Assembly (NCBI GenBank): GCA_038503035.1
Contig: JAVSML010023999.1
Location: 1 to 64,000 of the forward strand
From: Crocodylus rhombifer
Taxonomy: Eukaryota > Chordata > Crocodylia > Crocodylidae
Direction: 5' to 3'
Length of the DNA: 64,000 nt
Shown here piece by piece: positions 21,876 through 33,000 of the stretch (the stretch's first letter is position 1; every line of letters begins with the position of its first letter). The position numbers and the translations under genes are program-made. The notes below the pieces were generated by a model. That model did not search any database. It was not told where the DNA came from and saw nothing but the letters and a program-made list of their open reading frames with translations.

Positions 21876-22626
21876 TAGGGCTGTGCAAAGATTCAGCCCC
21901 GATTCAATTTGATGGAGATTCAGCCCGGTTCGGTGGCCGAATCTCTGAATTCGATTTGAATCAGAACCCTCCGAATCGATTTGGAAAGATTCAAAAAGGT
22001 TCGATGATTCAGATACAGACACAGCTTTAATGTTTTTTTATATACCTCAAGGTACCAGGCAACTTGTGAATGCTGCAATAGTGGGGCAGATGGAGTATCC
22101 CACAGGAGCGTGGAGACTCCCCAGCATGCTCAGCAGCAGACCCGGAGGTGGACCAAAAGCACTTCTAGTCAACTTCTGAGGGGGCCCTCCATGCTGCTGT
22201 GGCTTGGTGACCGATGCCTTCTGGGTCTGGGGGAGCACCTGGGGTCCCCCCGTGGCTGACGGCCAAGCTGGGGAGGGCACAAGGGCCCTCCCAGCACGCT
22301 CGGCAGCGGACCCAGAAGTACTTCTAGTCCACTTCTGGTTTGTCGCCGAGCACGCAGGATCCCCTCTGCTCCCCGCAACGCTTTCATGGTATGCTCCATC
22401 TGCCCCACCATAGCAGTGTTCACGAGCCACCTCTGGTACCTTGAGGTATGTATAAAAAACATTTAAAGCTGTGTCTATGCCCAAATCACTGATTCTTTGA
22501 ATCAGTATCGAATCTTCAGATTTGGATTCAGCCGAATCAAATCAGGGACAGTGATCCAAATCAACAAATCGAATCACTGTCCCTGATTTGGGCCTAATCG
22601 ACTATGGCCTGTTTCGCACACCCCTA
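21876..22626. mobile_element. 751-bp foldback DNA transposon
   Basis: Ends are TAGGGCTGTGC (left) and, complemented, TAGGGGTGTGC (right). The two halves are extended inverted copies: for example, the left arm has ACAGCTTTAATG, then ATACCTCAAGGTACCA (about 22021-22055), and the right arm has the complementary text at 22436-22475. Flanking octamers AGATAAAG and ATAGAAAG match at 6 of 8. It sits in the tail of CR1 copy C, so it is younger than that CR1. Confidence 0.7.
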
Positions 22627-22994
22627 ATAGAAAGTTAGGGTTGGAAGGGACATCAGGAGGTCATCAGTCTAAACACCTGCTCAGAGTAGGAAGAGCCCCA
22701 ACTAGATCATCCCAGCCAAACCTTTGTCTAGTCGGGTTTTGCAAACCCCCAAGGATGAAATTTCTACCACCTCTCTGGGTAACCTGTTCCAGTGTTTTAC
22801 TACCATCCTAGTGAGAAAATTCTTCCTAATATCTACCCTAAACTTCCCTTTCTGCAACTTGAAACTGTTGTTCCTTGTTCTGTCATCTCCCCGCTACTGA
22901 GAATGGCCTAGCTCCATCCTCTTTCAAAACCCCCTTCAGGTAGATGAAGACTGCTATTAAGTCCCCTCTCAGTCTCTTCTTCCCTAGACTAAAT

Positions 22995-23182
22995 CAGTGT
23001 TTCCCAATCAGTGTGCTGTGGCACAAAATTGTGTCATCAGAAATGAACAGGTGTGCCATGGAATTTTGCCATAGCAATGAGCTACAATAGATAGGAGGGT
23101 GCGGAATGCCTTAACAGGTGTGCCACAGAAAAATTGTATTAATGTAAGTGTGCTTTGGGCTGGAAAAGGTTGGAAAACACTG
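22995..23182. mobile_element. hAT-type MITE with perfect 8-bp target duplication
   Basis: 188 bp, ends CAGTGTTTCCCAATC and, complemented, CAGTGTTTTCCAACC. The octamer GACTAAAT is present at both 22987-22994 and 23183-23190. It interrupts CR1 copy C. Confidence 0.88.
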
Positions 23183-23203
23183 GACTAAATAAACCCAGTT
23201 CCC

Positions 23204-23213
23204 NNNNNNNNNN
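23204..23213. other. Assembly gap (10 N)
   Basis: Ten unknown bases inside CR1 copy C. Confidence 1.
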
Positions 23214-23965
23214 CTGCTGCCCAGCCAGTTAGTCTGCAGCTTGTACTGATGCTTGGGATTGTTCTGTCCTGAATGCAGGGCTTTGCACTTGTCCTTGTTG
23301 AACCTCACCAGATTCCTTTTGGCCCAATCCTCCAATTTGTCTAGGTCACTTTGAATCATAACCCTACCCTCCGGCATATCTGCTACTGCCCCCAGCTTGG
23401 TATCACCTGCAGACTCGCTGCGCATACACTCGATGCCTCTTTGAAGTCACTGATGAATCTATTGAACAAAACTGGCCCCATGGCTGACCCCTGGGGCACT
23501 CCAGTTGATACCAGCTGCCAACTAGACACTGAGCCATTGATTGCTACTCTGAACCCAATGCTCCAGTCAATTTTCTATCCATCTTATAGGTCATTCATCA
23601 AGCCCATACTTCCTTAGCTTGCCTAGGTGACTGTTGTGGGAGACTGTATCAAAAGCCTTGCTAAAATCAAGGTACACCACATCCATGGGTCTCCCCGCAT
23701 GCACAGAGCCAGTCACCTCATCATAGAAAGCAATCAGGTTAGCCAGGCATGATTTGCCCCAGGTGAATCCATGCTGACTGTTCGTAATCAGCTTTTTCTC
23801 CTCCCAAGTTTTTACAAATGGATTTTTTGAGGATCTGCTCCATGATTTTTCCAGGGACTGAGGTGAGGCTGACTGGTCTGTAGTTCTCTGGCTCTTCCTT
23901 TTTCCCTTTCTTAAATATGGGCATATCTCTGTCCTTTTTCAATCATCCGAAAAGATGTTCCAGTG

Positions 23966-24867
23966 CCCTATTTGAAGAAACATGTTCATTCAAGTCTTGG
24001 TAACATAACGAAGTCTGCCCTGGGCACTGATTCTAGGGAGGGGGGGGGAACAGCAGGTGCACTGCTGGCTGAGCCACCACTACACTACCACCCAGAGCGC
24101 TCAAGTGCCCAGTTATGCCCCTGCTAAGTCATAAAAATAAACAACCCCATTTGTACTTGAGAGGATTTTCCTTGAGTAGAAGTGTTTTTACATGTTCAGC
24201 TCTGTAAGGGTAAAGCTGGGAAATGAAACACAAAAACACAACCCACTCATGGTTTAACACTCTGTATTTTGATATTTTGCAACTGTTGCTTCATCAGGTG
24301 GAACCCCAACCTGCCTGAAGGTGAGGATTATAAAATAATTTATTTTCCACCATATCCTTTGCAATTAAGAAACTCAATGATAAAAAAATGTGGCGATCAG
24401 GAGAACTCTTACTATATCCTTGGCTGCAATAACACTCATGAGACCATTCCAGCAACCAAGAATAATTGGGAGCACAAGCTCCAACAACAAACCTCGTTTC
24501 TGTCCACACTCCCCAGGAACAGTTTTTTCATGATAGCTCTACTGCTATCTGGGGAACAATGAGGATCTCCCTGCTGGAATTTTCCTTTGGCCAGTCCACA
24601 AAGTTTCATACAACTCATAGGCTAGGGACAAAAGTTACACATAAACTGGTCACACATAAACTGGTCTAAGTGATCAGAAACTGGTTTAAACCTGTAACTG
24701 AACAGAAGTTCAGGGCACATAAAACAGTTTCAAAATGGCTGAAACTGGTTTAAGGTAAACCTGGTTGAATGTAGTATATCAGACTTAACTGATTTGGGTC
24801 AAACCGCTTTATGAAACTTCTGTCCCAGACCCCTTCCTGGTTCAAGTTAAATCAGAGTCCCCCAGCA
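23966..24867. other. Unclassified intergenic DNA
   Basis: Around 24630-24800 the words ACTGGTTTAA and AACTGGTCACACAT recur, suggesting a degenerate repeat. No gene seen. Confidence 0.35.
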
Positions 24868-25145
24868 TCCCAGCATGCTTTCCAGCATGAATGCCACATG
24901 CCCTGGAAGCTGGGGGGGACACGGCAACTGCCTGCAGGTGGCGCCAGCAGTGTTGGCGATGGGGGTATAGTGGAGAGCTCCTGCAGGCAGCCATAGTGGT
25001 GTTGGTGGGCTGAGTGGGGAGCTCCTGCAGGTGGCCATGGCAGTGTCAGGAGCAGGGGAGGAGAGCAGTGAACGCCAACCACCCCCCGTAGGTGCCGCCA
25101 GCACAATAAGCGGCGCTTTTTGCAGGGGGAGCACCACCAATCTCA
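24868..25145 (+). repeat. GC-rich interspersed repeat, copy 2
   Basis: Related to 7000-7325 in its last 100 bp. Internally, a GAGCTCCTGCAGG-GGCCAT-G segment is repeated about every 60 bp (24976, 25018), so this copy contains a short tandem array. Confidence 0.45.
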
Positions 25146-25618
25146 CCACCAAAACATCGCCAATGCTTTCCAGCCCTGAGCTGGGCTGGGCTGTGCTGTG
25201 CTATCTGCTCCAGCAGAGAAGGATGGTGGGGAGGAGAGAGGCAGGGACTGCAGTCCCCCCACCAAGCCCTGGCTGAGGTCTGGGGGCAGGGAGAGGGGGT
25301 TAAACTTCCCTTCCTCCAGTTAAACCCCTCTTCCCCAAGTACAGAACTGTCCTGCCCTGCTAAACTTACAGAAAGTTACTGCTGACTGCGACTGTGGACT
25401 ACAAATCCCAGAGGCACCTGGAAGCAGGAAGAGGATGTGATGAGCAACACTGCAGAATCCTGCTGCTGTGATTGTGGGCTGAAAATCCCAGAGACCTCGA
25501 TGGAACCAGGAAAATGAAGGCAACACACAGCTAGAGAACCATGCTGTAGAGCAGGGGTGGGCCGGATTCTGCCTGTTAAGCCGTTTTATCTGGGTTGTGT
25601 AACTGTTTTTTTTTTCTT

Positions 25619-26400
25619 CTGTATAACTGCCGCGCGGCACTCTCACATTTATGTAACCTTGAAGTCTTGACTAGTAAGCTAAATGAACGCTTTGTATTTT
25701 CTCTGTTGGCATTAAGCTACACATGCGCATTTTGTAGATTTCATTCTTATCTAGAAGTGTTATTTTTGCAGAAATGAAACTTATGTAGAAAGTCTGCCTA
25801 GCAATTATTATGTAAAAGAAACTATCCTATCCCTGTATGCTCAGCTTATATCATAGTTAGTGTCACAGAGGCAGTCCAACCAACATCTATAAAGAGGCAA
25901 AGAAACAGAAAACAGCAGAGACGACGACTGGAAAACTCTATAGGCCCGATCACCCTATAGACCGGTTCTCAGCCTCTCCGTCTGGGCGTACCCCAGCGAA
26001 GACAAAGGCCTCGAAAATCCGACAACTGACAACGATTCACCGTGTTACAGTTTTGTACTGTATATCCCATTCATGAGCTGTTAACCAGTTCTGGGACTTA
26101 AAGAGCTGGCAGCCGCACCTAGCTTTGGACTAGCTCCTGTTGGAACGCAAGGGCTGGCTCTGGAAACTGTGAACCAACGGACATCCTATAAAATAAGAAA
26201 ACTAACAACTTACTCTAAGTTGTCTACTTGTGCCAACTCGGCGAACCTCGAGGGCGGCTATAAAGCTACCTCCAATCCCGCCCCACAAGCCACGCGCTCG
26301 CACAGCTCCGCAAAGCCCGCGGCTCCCCTAAGCGGTGCCGGAACCGCTAACCTGGCATTCTGCCACAGGTTGCGGGGCCCCTAAAAAAATTTAGAAAATG
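25619..26400 (+). mobile_element. LTR-like segment inside the hAT element
   Basis: CpG-containing sequence with a TATA-type motif (CTATAAAGAGG, about 25889), a purine-rich leader with CAGCAGAGACG, and a GC-rich end near 26370. The layout fits a retroviral LTR plus leader on the plus strand. Exact ends, primer binding site and target duplication were not found. Confidence 0.35.
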
Positions 26401-26610
26401 AATACGTAACTGTCCCTGGTTCCTGTCAAAGATCACAGGAGCAGTAGGACCCAGGGGAAGCCCTGGCAGGTTCTTGGAACAGCAGGGCTTCCCCAGCCCT
26501 GCCCCCCAAGCTGGAAGCCCTTGCCTAGCAGGGTCTTCTGGCCTGGGACCATGTGGCTCTTTGTGGCTTCACCGGTGCAGGAAACTCTTTGTGGTTGCAC
26601 CAGCACAGGT

Positions 26611-26757
26611 AAGAAGAATAGGAATTAGATTGTTAGTGGATATAATACTGTGCATGCTAGATTAACTCCTCAGTAACTTGTTATTGCGTCCTATGACCTC
26701 ATCAATTCCTTTTTGTCTACATGTCAAACCTTGTAATACTAGGCAGATCAAAAAGAA
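26611..26757 (+). repeat. 147-bp direct repeat, copy 1
   Basis: About 93% identical by eye to 28061-28208, starting GTAAGAAGAATAGG and ending CTAGGCAGATCAAAAA. The element is unknown. Confidence 0.75.
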
Positions 26758-26968
26758 GGGGTCATGGGCAGGGAAGGACCAGCTTTCCCCTCCCACTGCT
26801 GGTGCAGCCCAGCCCAGGTCCACAGACCTCTGGCCAGCCTGCACCCCACTTGGGCCCCACCAGTGCTGGCCCTGGGACATTGGTCCCAAGATCGTGCGCC
26901 CTTGACCACTTGCCAAAACTGGGTAAGCGGCCCTCCGCCCGAAATAATTGCCCACCTCTGCTCTAGAG

Positions 26969-28060
26969 CTCCTTGGCTTCTGGCCCCACTGCAGACAAGT
27001 GGCTGCATTTCCTGAATCAAAGGTAAAATGTGTGTCCAGTTGTTTCTCAGTTTAATCTTTGCAATTTAGGCTAACCTGCAAAGACTGGACTGATTCAGCC
27101 TCAGGCTTTTTGACTGTCTGTACTTAGCCTTTGTGTTGGATCTTTTAGAAATGAACCTCAAAACCAAACTCTTTTTGCTCCACATGGGCATTAAGGATCC
27201 CAAAGGAACTTTTTGCAAGATTTGGGATATAGCCCTTGCACCATTGGCCAAAATTCTTCTATTCTGCTTTTTATGCCAAATGTTGGTTGTTTGCTATACT
27301 ACAGTTTTTTATGCCAGAGGCAGCTAAATTTCAAAAGTGAAGTGTTTCCAGTATCTATATAATGATTATTCAGTGGCACTATTACACAATAGAAAACATG
27401 AGATCACAACAGAAAAAGAAGTTACTTCAAAGTGAGGTTGTGACAAACAAAGGGTTGGGTCTGGATTTTGAAACTGGAATGCATGCATGGAACAGCTGGG
27501 AGGTTTTACGAGCAGGTGAGAGAGACAACCTTTAATCAGGAACCCCTTCCAAACCTGAACTACTTCATAAAGCACAAATGCAAGGATGGGTAACAGGAAC
27601 AATGGGAGTGGCTGAAAAAAACACATGATGAGCCATAATCACAGCCAGGAGTACAAGGGAAAACAAGAATAGACACAGGCAGGAATGGAGTTTTGCAAAA
27701 CTTCAGCAGTGAGGATGAACAGGTTTTAATTTGAGAATAGAATAGGAATTAGATGCCTGCGAAGGAATACAGCCCTAAAATACATTTTATGAAATGCTTT
27801 ATTCTTTTTCTACCCATTAGCCACTTCATCCTGCCAAAGCTGCAGGAAAACTTTTACTAGGTAATCTTCACACCCCACTGCTTGCACATAGCAGCCAGAC
27901 CTGGACCTTTCTACAGGCCTGCTGTTCCTGCTTTAGTCATGGAAGTGCTAATAGTGGTACTGTAAACCATTCTGGTGGGGCCCTGGAGGAAACCTACTCC
28001 AGCACAGGTTATTCTCTAGTTGTCCTTCGTCTGTAGGACTTGTGTCACTAGGATTGTAGG
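26969..28060. other. Unclassified intergenic DNA
   Basis: AT-rich, no coding or repeat signature recognised. Confidence 0.35.
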
Positions 28061-28208
28061 GTAAGAAGAATAGGCATTAGATTGTTAGTAGATATAATAC
28101 CGTGCATGCTAGATTAACTGCTCAGTAACTTGTTATTGAATCCTATGACCTCATCTATTCCTTTTTGTCTACATAATGTCAAGCCTTGTAATTCTAGGCA
28201 GATCAAAA
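28061..28208 (+). repeat. 147-bp direct repeat, copy 2
   Basis: Partner of 26611-26757, same orientation, with a 3-bp insertion near 28174. Flanks share no obvious sequence with copy 1. Confidence 0.75.
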
Positions 28209-29305
28209 AATAGTGAAATTGGTTGCTTTTTTCAGTGATGCAAAATTATTTATTCTACCAATAAAAATACAAAAACATTCTGAATTGGGTTTTTTCATGA
28301 ACCTTCCTTAGAAGTATTTTCATGAGTGCTAAACTTTTGCAATTGTCAGAAAATTTTTGTCTGAGAATGATCTCCTCTGAAGTCACCTATGAATCAGCAC
28401 AATACAGTCTGAAGGGCCCAAACCTGCAATTTGAGCTTCACCACAGGACCTGTGCAGCTGGCTGGGGTTCTGCAGGGACAGAGGGTCTGCCCATGTAGCT
28501 TAGAGGGCAGTATAAGGATTTAACACAGTACTGCACAGGCTCCTACAGGTCCCAAACTCTGGCAGCAGATATCCATGGGGAACCCAGCAGACCAGAAAAT
28601 GAAATTATGCTCCTGCATCCTGGCTGCCTGGGATCATGCCTGCAGCTGAACCCCGTGCAAGATCTGACCCACGAACCCACCCCAAACCACACACCTGGCC
28701 CACAGGGTGGGTCCGTGAAGAGGGTTCAGCAGAGGCCTGCACTGGGGCTGCAGAAGCCTGGATCTGCACCAAACAAGCTTCCCAGCAGGGCCCCAGAAGG
28801 AGGGCCCCAGTTGGGGAAGGTACTTCCCCATGGTTTAGAAGCTCCTGTGTGCTCTGGCTGGCTGAGAGACCTGCTGGAAAACCCCCTGGAACAACACGGT
28901 GCTGCCCATCTAGCAGAGGCTGGTCCCACTCCACTGTCCCCACCCAGCATCAGCTCCTGGGACAAGCACCCTGCTCACCTCCTGTAGCGTTAGAGACTTT
29001 TCCTGCCTGCCCCCCCTGCTATTGCCAGGGGCCCGGTGTTAATCCACCTCTGCTGTGGGTCACGATCCTAAATGGGAGTCACATCAGCGGATGGGATCAC
29101 AGGGGTGGGGGGCTGTGGGTTGGGAGTGAGGGGCCATGCTGAGGAAATGGGGTGATAAATAGCATCATGCTGAGGAATAGCTTGGGAAGCCCTGCCCTAG
29201 CCAAAAGGCTGCAGGAGCGAGCAAGGGGGAAAGCCTGCAAGCAATCCTCCGGCACCATAAACTGTATAGCCAGGATCCTGACATCTGGAGGTATTTGTAG
29301 ACACT
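28209..29305. other. Upstream flank of SNAPC3, unclassified
   Basis: AT-rich to about 28420, then GC-rich with overlapping frames on both strands (for example 28636-29142, 168 codons) that match nothing I recognise. No splice-supported gene seen. Confidence 0.35.
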
Positions 29306-29500
29306 GGGTGTGTCTACATGAGTCACTTACTGCGCATTAAACTAATCACACCGCGCAGTGGCGTGTCACAGCACAAACCATGCTGATAGCCTCCTGCACG
29401 GTGTCATGAGGCTAACATGTAGTGTCACTAAATAACGAGTGCTAGTGCGCAGTAACTCGAAGCACCTTGCACTTTATTAAGCACCGACTCAACTAAAGGC
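29306..29500. mobile_element. Partial MITE next to the promoter
   Basis: GGGTGTGTCTACATGAGTCA at 29308, followed by GTGCGCAGTAACTCGA-type text, resembles the end of a non-autonomous DNA transposon. The other terminus was not found. Confidence 0.35.
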
Positions 29501-30060
29501 GCAGTCAGGCTGTAAGGCGCACAAACGGAGGTGTGGCAGGGGCGAGACCGCCGCGGGGCCGGGGCCGGGGCCGGGCCTTCCCCTTAGAACCGCAGCCAGC
29601 GCGCTCGGGCGAAGACGCGACCAGGCCGCGCCAGTCTCCCCGGCTCTCGGGCAGAGCCCAGCTCGGGATAAAAGGAGCGACGAGGGCGGGGAAGCCCTTC
29701 CCTTCCGTGCCGCGCGGGGGGCCGGCACGGCCGCCTCGGGGCGGGCGCAGGGAGGCGGGTCCCCGCGCGGCGCCATGGCGGGGCCCGGCCCGGAGTACGA
29801 GACGCCGGAGCTGTGCACGCGCGTGTTCCCCGTGGGCGCCGTGGGGGCGCTGTGGCGGGAGCGGCTGCCCGCGGCGGACCTGTCCTTGGCGCAGCGGGAC
29901 GGCGACGGGGACGAGGCGGCAGCGGTGGTGGCGGCCGAGCTGGGCTGCCCGCCGGACACGGCGGCCGAGCTCCGCGCGGTGTGCAGGTACCCGGCGGGGG
30001 GGCCGCGAGCAGCCGGGACTGCGCTAGGGCCGGGCGGGGCGCGTGCACGGGTGTATGAAT
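29500..30060 (+). promoter_or_regulatory. SNAPC3: CpG-island promoter of SNAPC3
   Basis: Abrupt, very GC- and CpG-dense segment covering the first coding exon and about 275 bp upstream. A TATA-like GATAAAAGG lies at 29668-29676, about 100 bp before the start codon, with nearby GC-rich boxes. The island is typical of a housekeeping promoter. The transcription start site cannot be read from sequence alone. Confidence 0.8.
29775..29986 (+). CDS. SNAPC3: SNAPC3 exon 1 (residues 1-71)
   Basis: Starts at the ATG in the CpG island and ends at CAG|GTACCC, leaving two bases of codon 71. It holds the [19 protein letters not shown] block typical of the SNAP50 N-terminus and an ELRAVC end. The acidic, Ala-rich linker is the least conserved part. 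Confidence 0.9.
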
Positions 30061-33000
30061 GGCGGCATGAGTGTGCGCATGTGCGTGCGTGTGCGCGCAT
30101 GCGTATGTGTGCATGCGTCTGTGTCTTGCGTGCACATGTGCGTGTGTGCGCGCGCCTGTGTGTATGCATCTGTGCATGTGACGTGATATGTGAAACTGCC
30201 GTATTTACTCAAATCCAACATGAGGTTTCCCCCCATCCAACAAGCTTGGGCAGGGGAAGGCTTTTCTTGGATTTGAGCACCAGGCTGGGGCGGGCAGCTG
30301 CTGTGGCTCTAGCTCCAGGCCTGGATTTCTTGCCCCAGGCCAAGGCCAGGGCTGGCTGCCACTGCCCCTGCCACCTGCCTGGGACTGAGGCTGGAGCTGC
30401 CACCACTGTGTAGTGGGGCAGAGGCAAGTGGAAGAGGGGGCTGGGGGCAGGTACTGGAAGGGAAGGCAGGGATCAAGCTGCTTGTGCTCCCCACTGGTTG
30501 CCCTGCTGCTGCTGCTGCTGCTGCTGCGTTCTGTGCTGCAGCAGTGGGGGTGGGAAAAATTAGATCCTGTACATGGACATTTAGAACAAATTTACAACTT
30601 TCCTTGTGCAGAATCTAATTGTTGTGGGGGGGTCCTCCTAAATTTAAAGTTGTCTTGGATTTGTGTGAATTCAGTATGCCCTGTATGGGCATGTCCCTAT
30701 GAGCAATCCCTACTTGGGATCCTGGGGGCCTCCCGGGACTCCAGTGGCAGTGATCTGGGTGTGTGGAGTCTGGCTGTCAGCTGAAGCATGGCTCTGGCCA
30801 GTCAGGTGGTGTTACTGTTACATGTACCGCCCCGCTTTTTTCTGGAATGATTTTTTTTTTTGACACAAGGATCTGGCATTGGAAAAACTAGCTGTGTTGC
30901 AAATTAGCAGTGTGCCAAATGTCTACTCATGCAGTGTGTGCAGTTTGCAGTGCCTTGGATGGGTCTGAAGTACCACAAACCGCATATGCATGTTCATCTG
31001 GACATGCTCTATGTGTGTGTTGGGGGAAGGAAGTAGAGTGATCATTTAAAAACTTGGTTATGCTCTAGGCTTCTATGTCTGTCAAATCTGTAAGATTTAG
31101 CAAATTTTTCTGTATTCAGTTTAAACTCACCTTGTTTGAATGTGAGGACCACCTCTTTCATTTGCCTTGCATATTGATCAGGTAGTATTCAAAATAGTTT
31201 TTGTAGACTCAGAGCCATCCCTAGTACACAGTGAATTGGGGCGACTGCCCTGGGCGCCATGTTTTTATGGGGGCCCCACGGAGCCTGGTGGAGTGGCTGC
31301 AGCCCCTCCTGTGGGGCCCTCCTGGAGCTGGCAGCTCAGTCCCTTGCTGCACCCTCCCCTGCTCGCTGCTCTACCGCACGTTCTCCCTCTCCCCTGCACC
31401 ATTGCACCACATGGTTTCATGGCCCCAAACTCACTGTCTGCTCTCCATGCTGTGTGCTGGTCTGCCTTGCCCCCTGGGGCAGGGACAGCAGTTGGAGGAG
31501 GAAGGGGGAGCCCAGAAACTCTGGCTGCTGTTGCAGTGTGATTGGGGGAATGGTGGCAGAGCAGGAGCCCAGGGACTGCAACTAAATCACTTGCAGGGCC
31601 GCCAGTTGGTTTGTAAATGTCTGCAAGATTTTGTTAAATAAGTATCAAGGGTCTTGACATAGTAGTGTAGCATATGCATGCATCGAGGGTGATGAAATAC
31701 TGTAACTAAACCTTTGAGGGCAGAGGAGATGATGGCAGAGGGTAGTGTACTATTTTTAATTATAAGGAATAAATCCAGATAAAAATACTAAAACATAACT
31801 TCACAACTTAAAAAGCAACATGGGCCACCATAGTTATGGAAGGCTAATTAAGGACACATGGCTAGATGCCTTTCCGCTTCTCTTTTTCCCAGAACCACAG
31901 ATTCAAATCTGTTGAAGTTTGAGTCAACTTTTTATCTCTGTTTGTACAGTTTGGTGCTGTACTACCTTTCCAGGGGAGACTAATTAAATACCACGTACCT
32001 TACAGCATGTAACTTTCAAGCAGGACCTTTTAGCTGTTTTGGTCTTCATTGATGTTGTAAGGCTCACAGTGTTCTTCATAGAACAGTTTGACTTGTTTTC
32101 TCTGCCAGAATTTTGTCTTCCCTCACCACCAGTATGCTTTGAATTTGGCCCTCTTCCTCCCATTTTTGAGGCTCTGGCATGACTGCTTTGCAAGAAGGTG
32201 TGTTTTACTCGGTATCAGTATAGAACACCCATGTTTTTCATGAATGACATAATTCTGAGTGAATTCTGCCATTCATGCTAGATACGTGTATGTATTACCA
32301 TACACTGCATCATGTATTGTATATATGGCACAAGATAAACAAAAGAAGCTGTTTTAAAAGAATGATTGATACTTTTATAATAATATAAACAAAAGTAGAA
32401 TCATAGAAAATTAGGGCTGGAAGGGACCTCAGGAGGTCATCTAGTCCAACCCCCTGCTCAAAGCAGAACCAGCCCCAGCTAGATCATCCCAGCCAAAGCT
32501 TTGTCTAGCCAGGTTTTGAAAACCCCCAAGGACGGAGAGTCCACCACTTCTCTGGGTAACCTGTTCCAGTGTTTTAATACTCTCCTAGTGAGAAAATTCT
32601 TCCTAATATCTAACCTAAACTTACCTTGCTGCAGCTTGTGACCTTTGCTCCTTTTTCTGTCACCTGCCACCACTGAGAACAGTCTAGCTCCATCTTTTTT
32701 CGAACCTTGCTTCAGGTAGTTGAAAGTTGCTATTAAGTCCCCTCTTCTCTAAACTAAATAAGTCCAGTTCCCTCAGCCTTTCCTCATAAGTCATGTCCCC
32801 CAGCTCCCACACCATTTTTGTCACCCTCTGCTAGACTTTCTCCAGTTTGTCCATATCCTTTTTGTAGTGCGGGGCCCAAAACTGGACACAGTACCCCAGA
32901 TGTGGCCCCACTAGCACTGAATAGGGGAATAATTACTAACCTTGCTCTGCTTGCAACACTTATGCCAATGCAGCCTGGTATACCATTAGCCTTCTTTGCA

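Larger units (their letters stand above)
21861..23965 (-). mobile_element. CR1 LINE copy C, interrupted by two DNA transposons
   Basis: A CR1 3' portion on the minus strand. Its 3' tail (GAATCATAGA) at 21861 is separated from the body by a foldback element at 21876-22626. The body is split again by a MITE at 22995-23182 and contains an N gap at 23204-23213. The reverse transcriptase text includes [19 protein letters not shown] (about 23860-23930) and a QSDLDKLEDWA block (about 23340). Non-functional. Confidence 0.8.
25552..26960. mobile_element. hAT-type element carrying a later LTR-like insertion
   Basis: The left end CAGGGGTGGGC and the complemented right end CAGAGGTGGGC are inverted. Flanking octamers CTGTAGAG (25544-25551) and CTCTAGAG (26961-26968) match at 7 of 8. 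At least the CpG-rich part of the inside (about 25619-26400) does not look like a simple MITE and is described separately. Confidence 0.65.

Noticed and set aside
28636..29142. 168-codon frame upstream of SNAPC3
   Set aside because: No domain, overlapping frames on both strands, GC-driven.
29489..30177. Two long minus-strand frames over the CpG island
   Set aside because: Arg/Pro/His-rich translations of CpG and GT repeats, antisense to SNAPC3 exon 1, with no recognisable domain. A divergent gene cannot be supported.
30503..30526. CTG repeat as a possible poly-amino-acid coding tract
   Set aside because: It is in intron 1, away from any supported exon.
31210..31610. Complete hAT element in intron 1
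   Set aside because: Only the left terminus is recognisable. No matching right end or target octamer was found, so it is reported as a fragment only.
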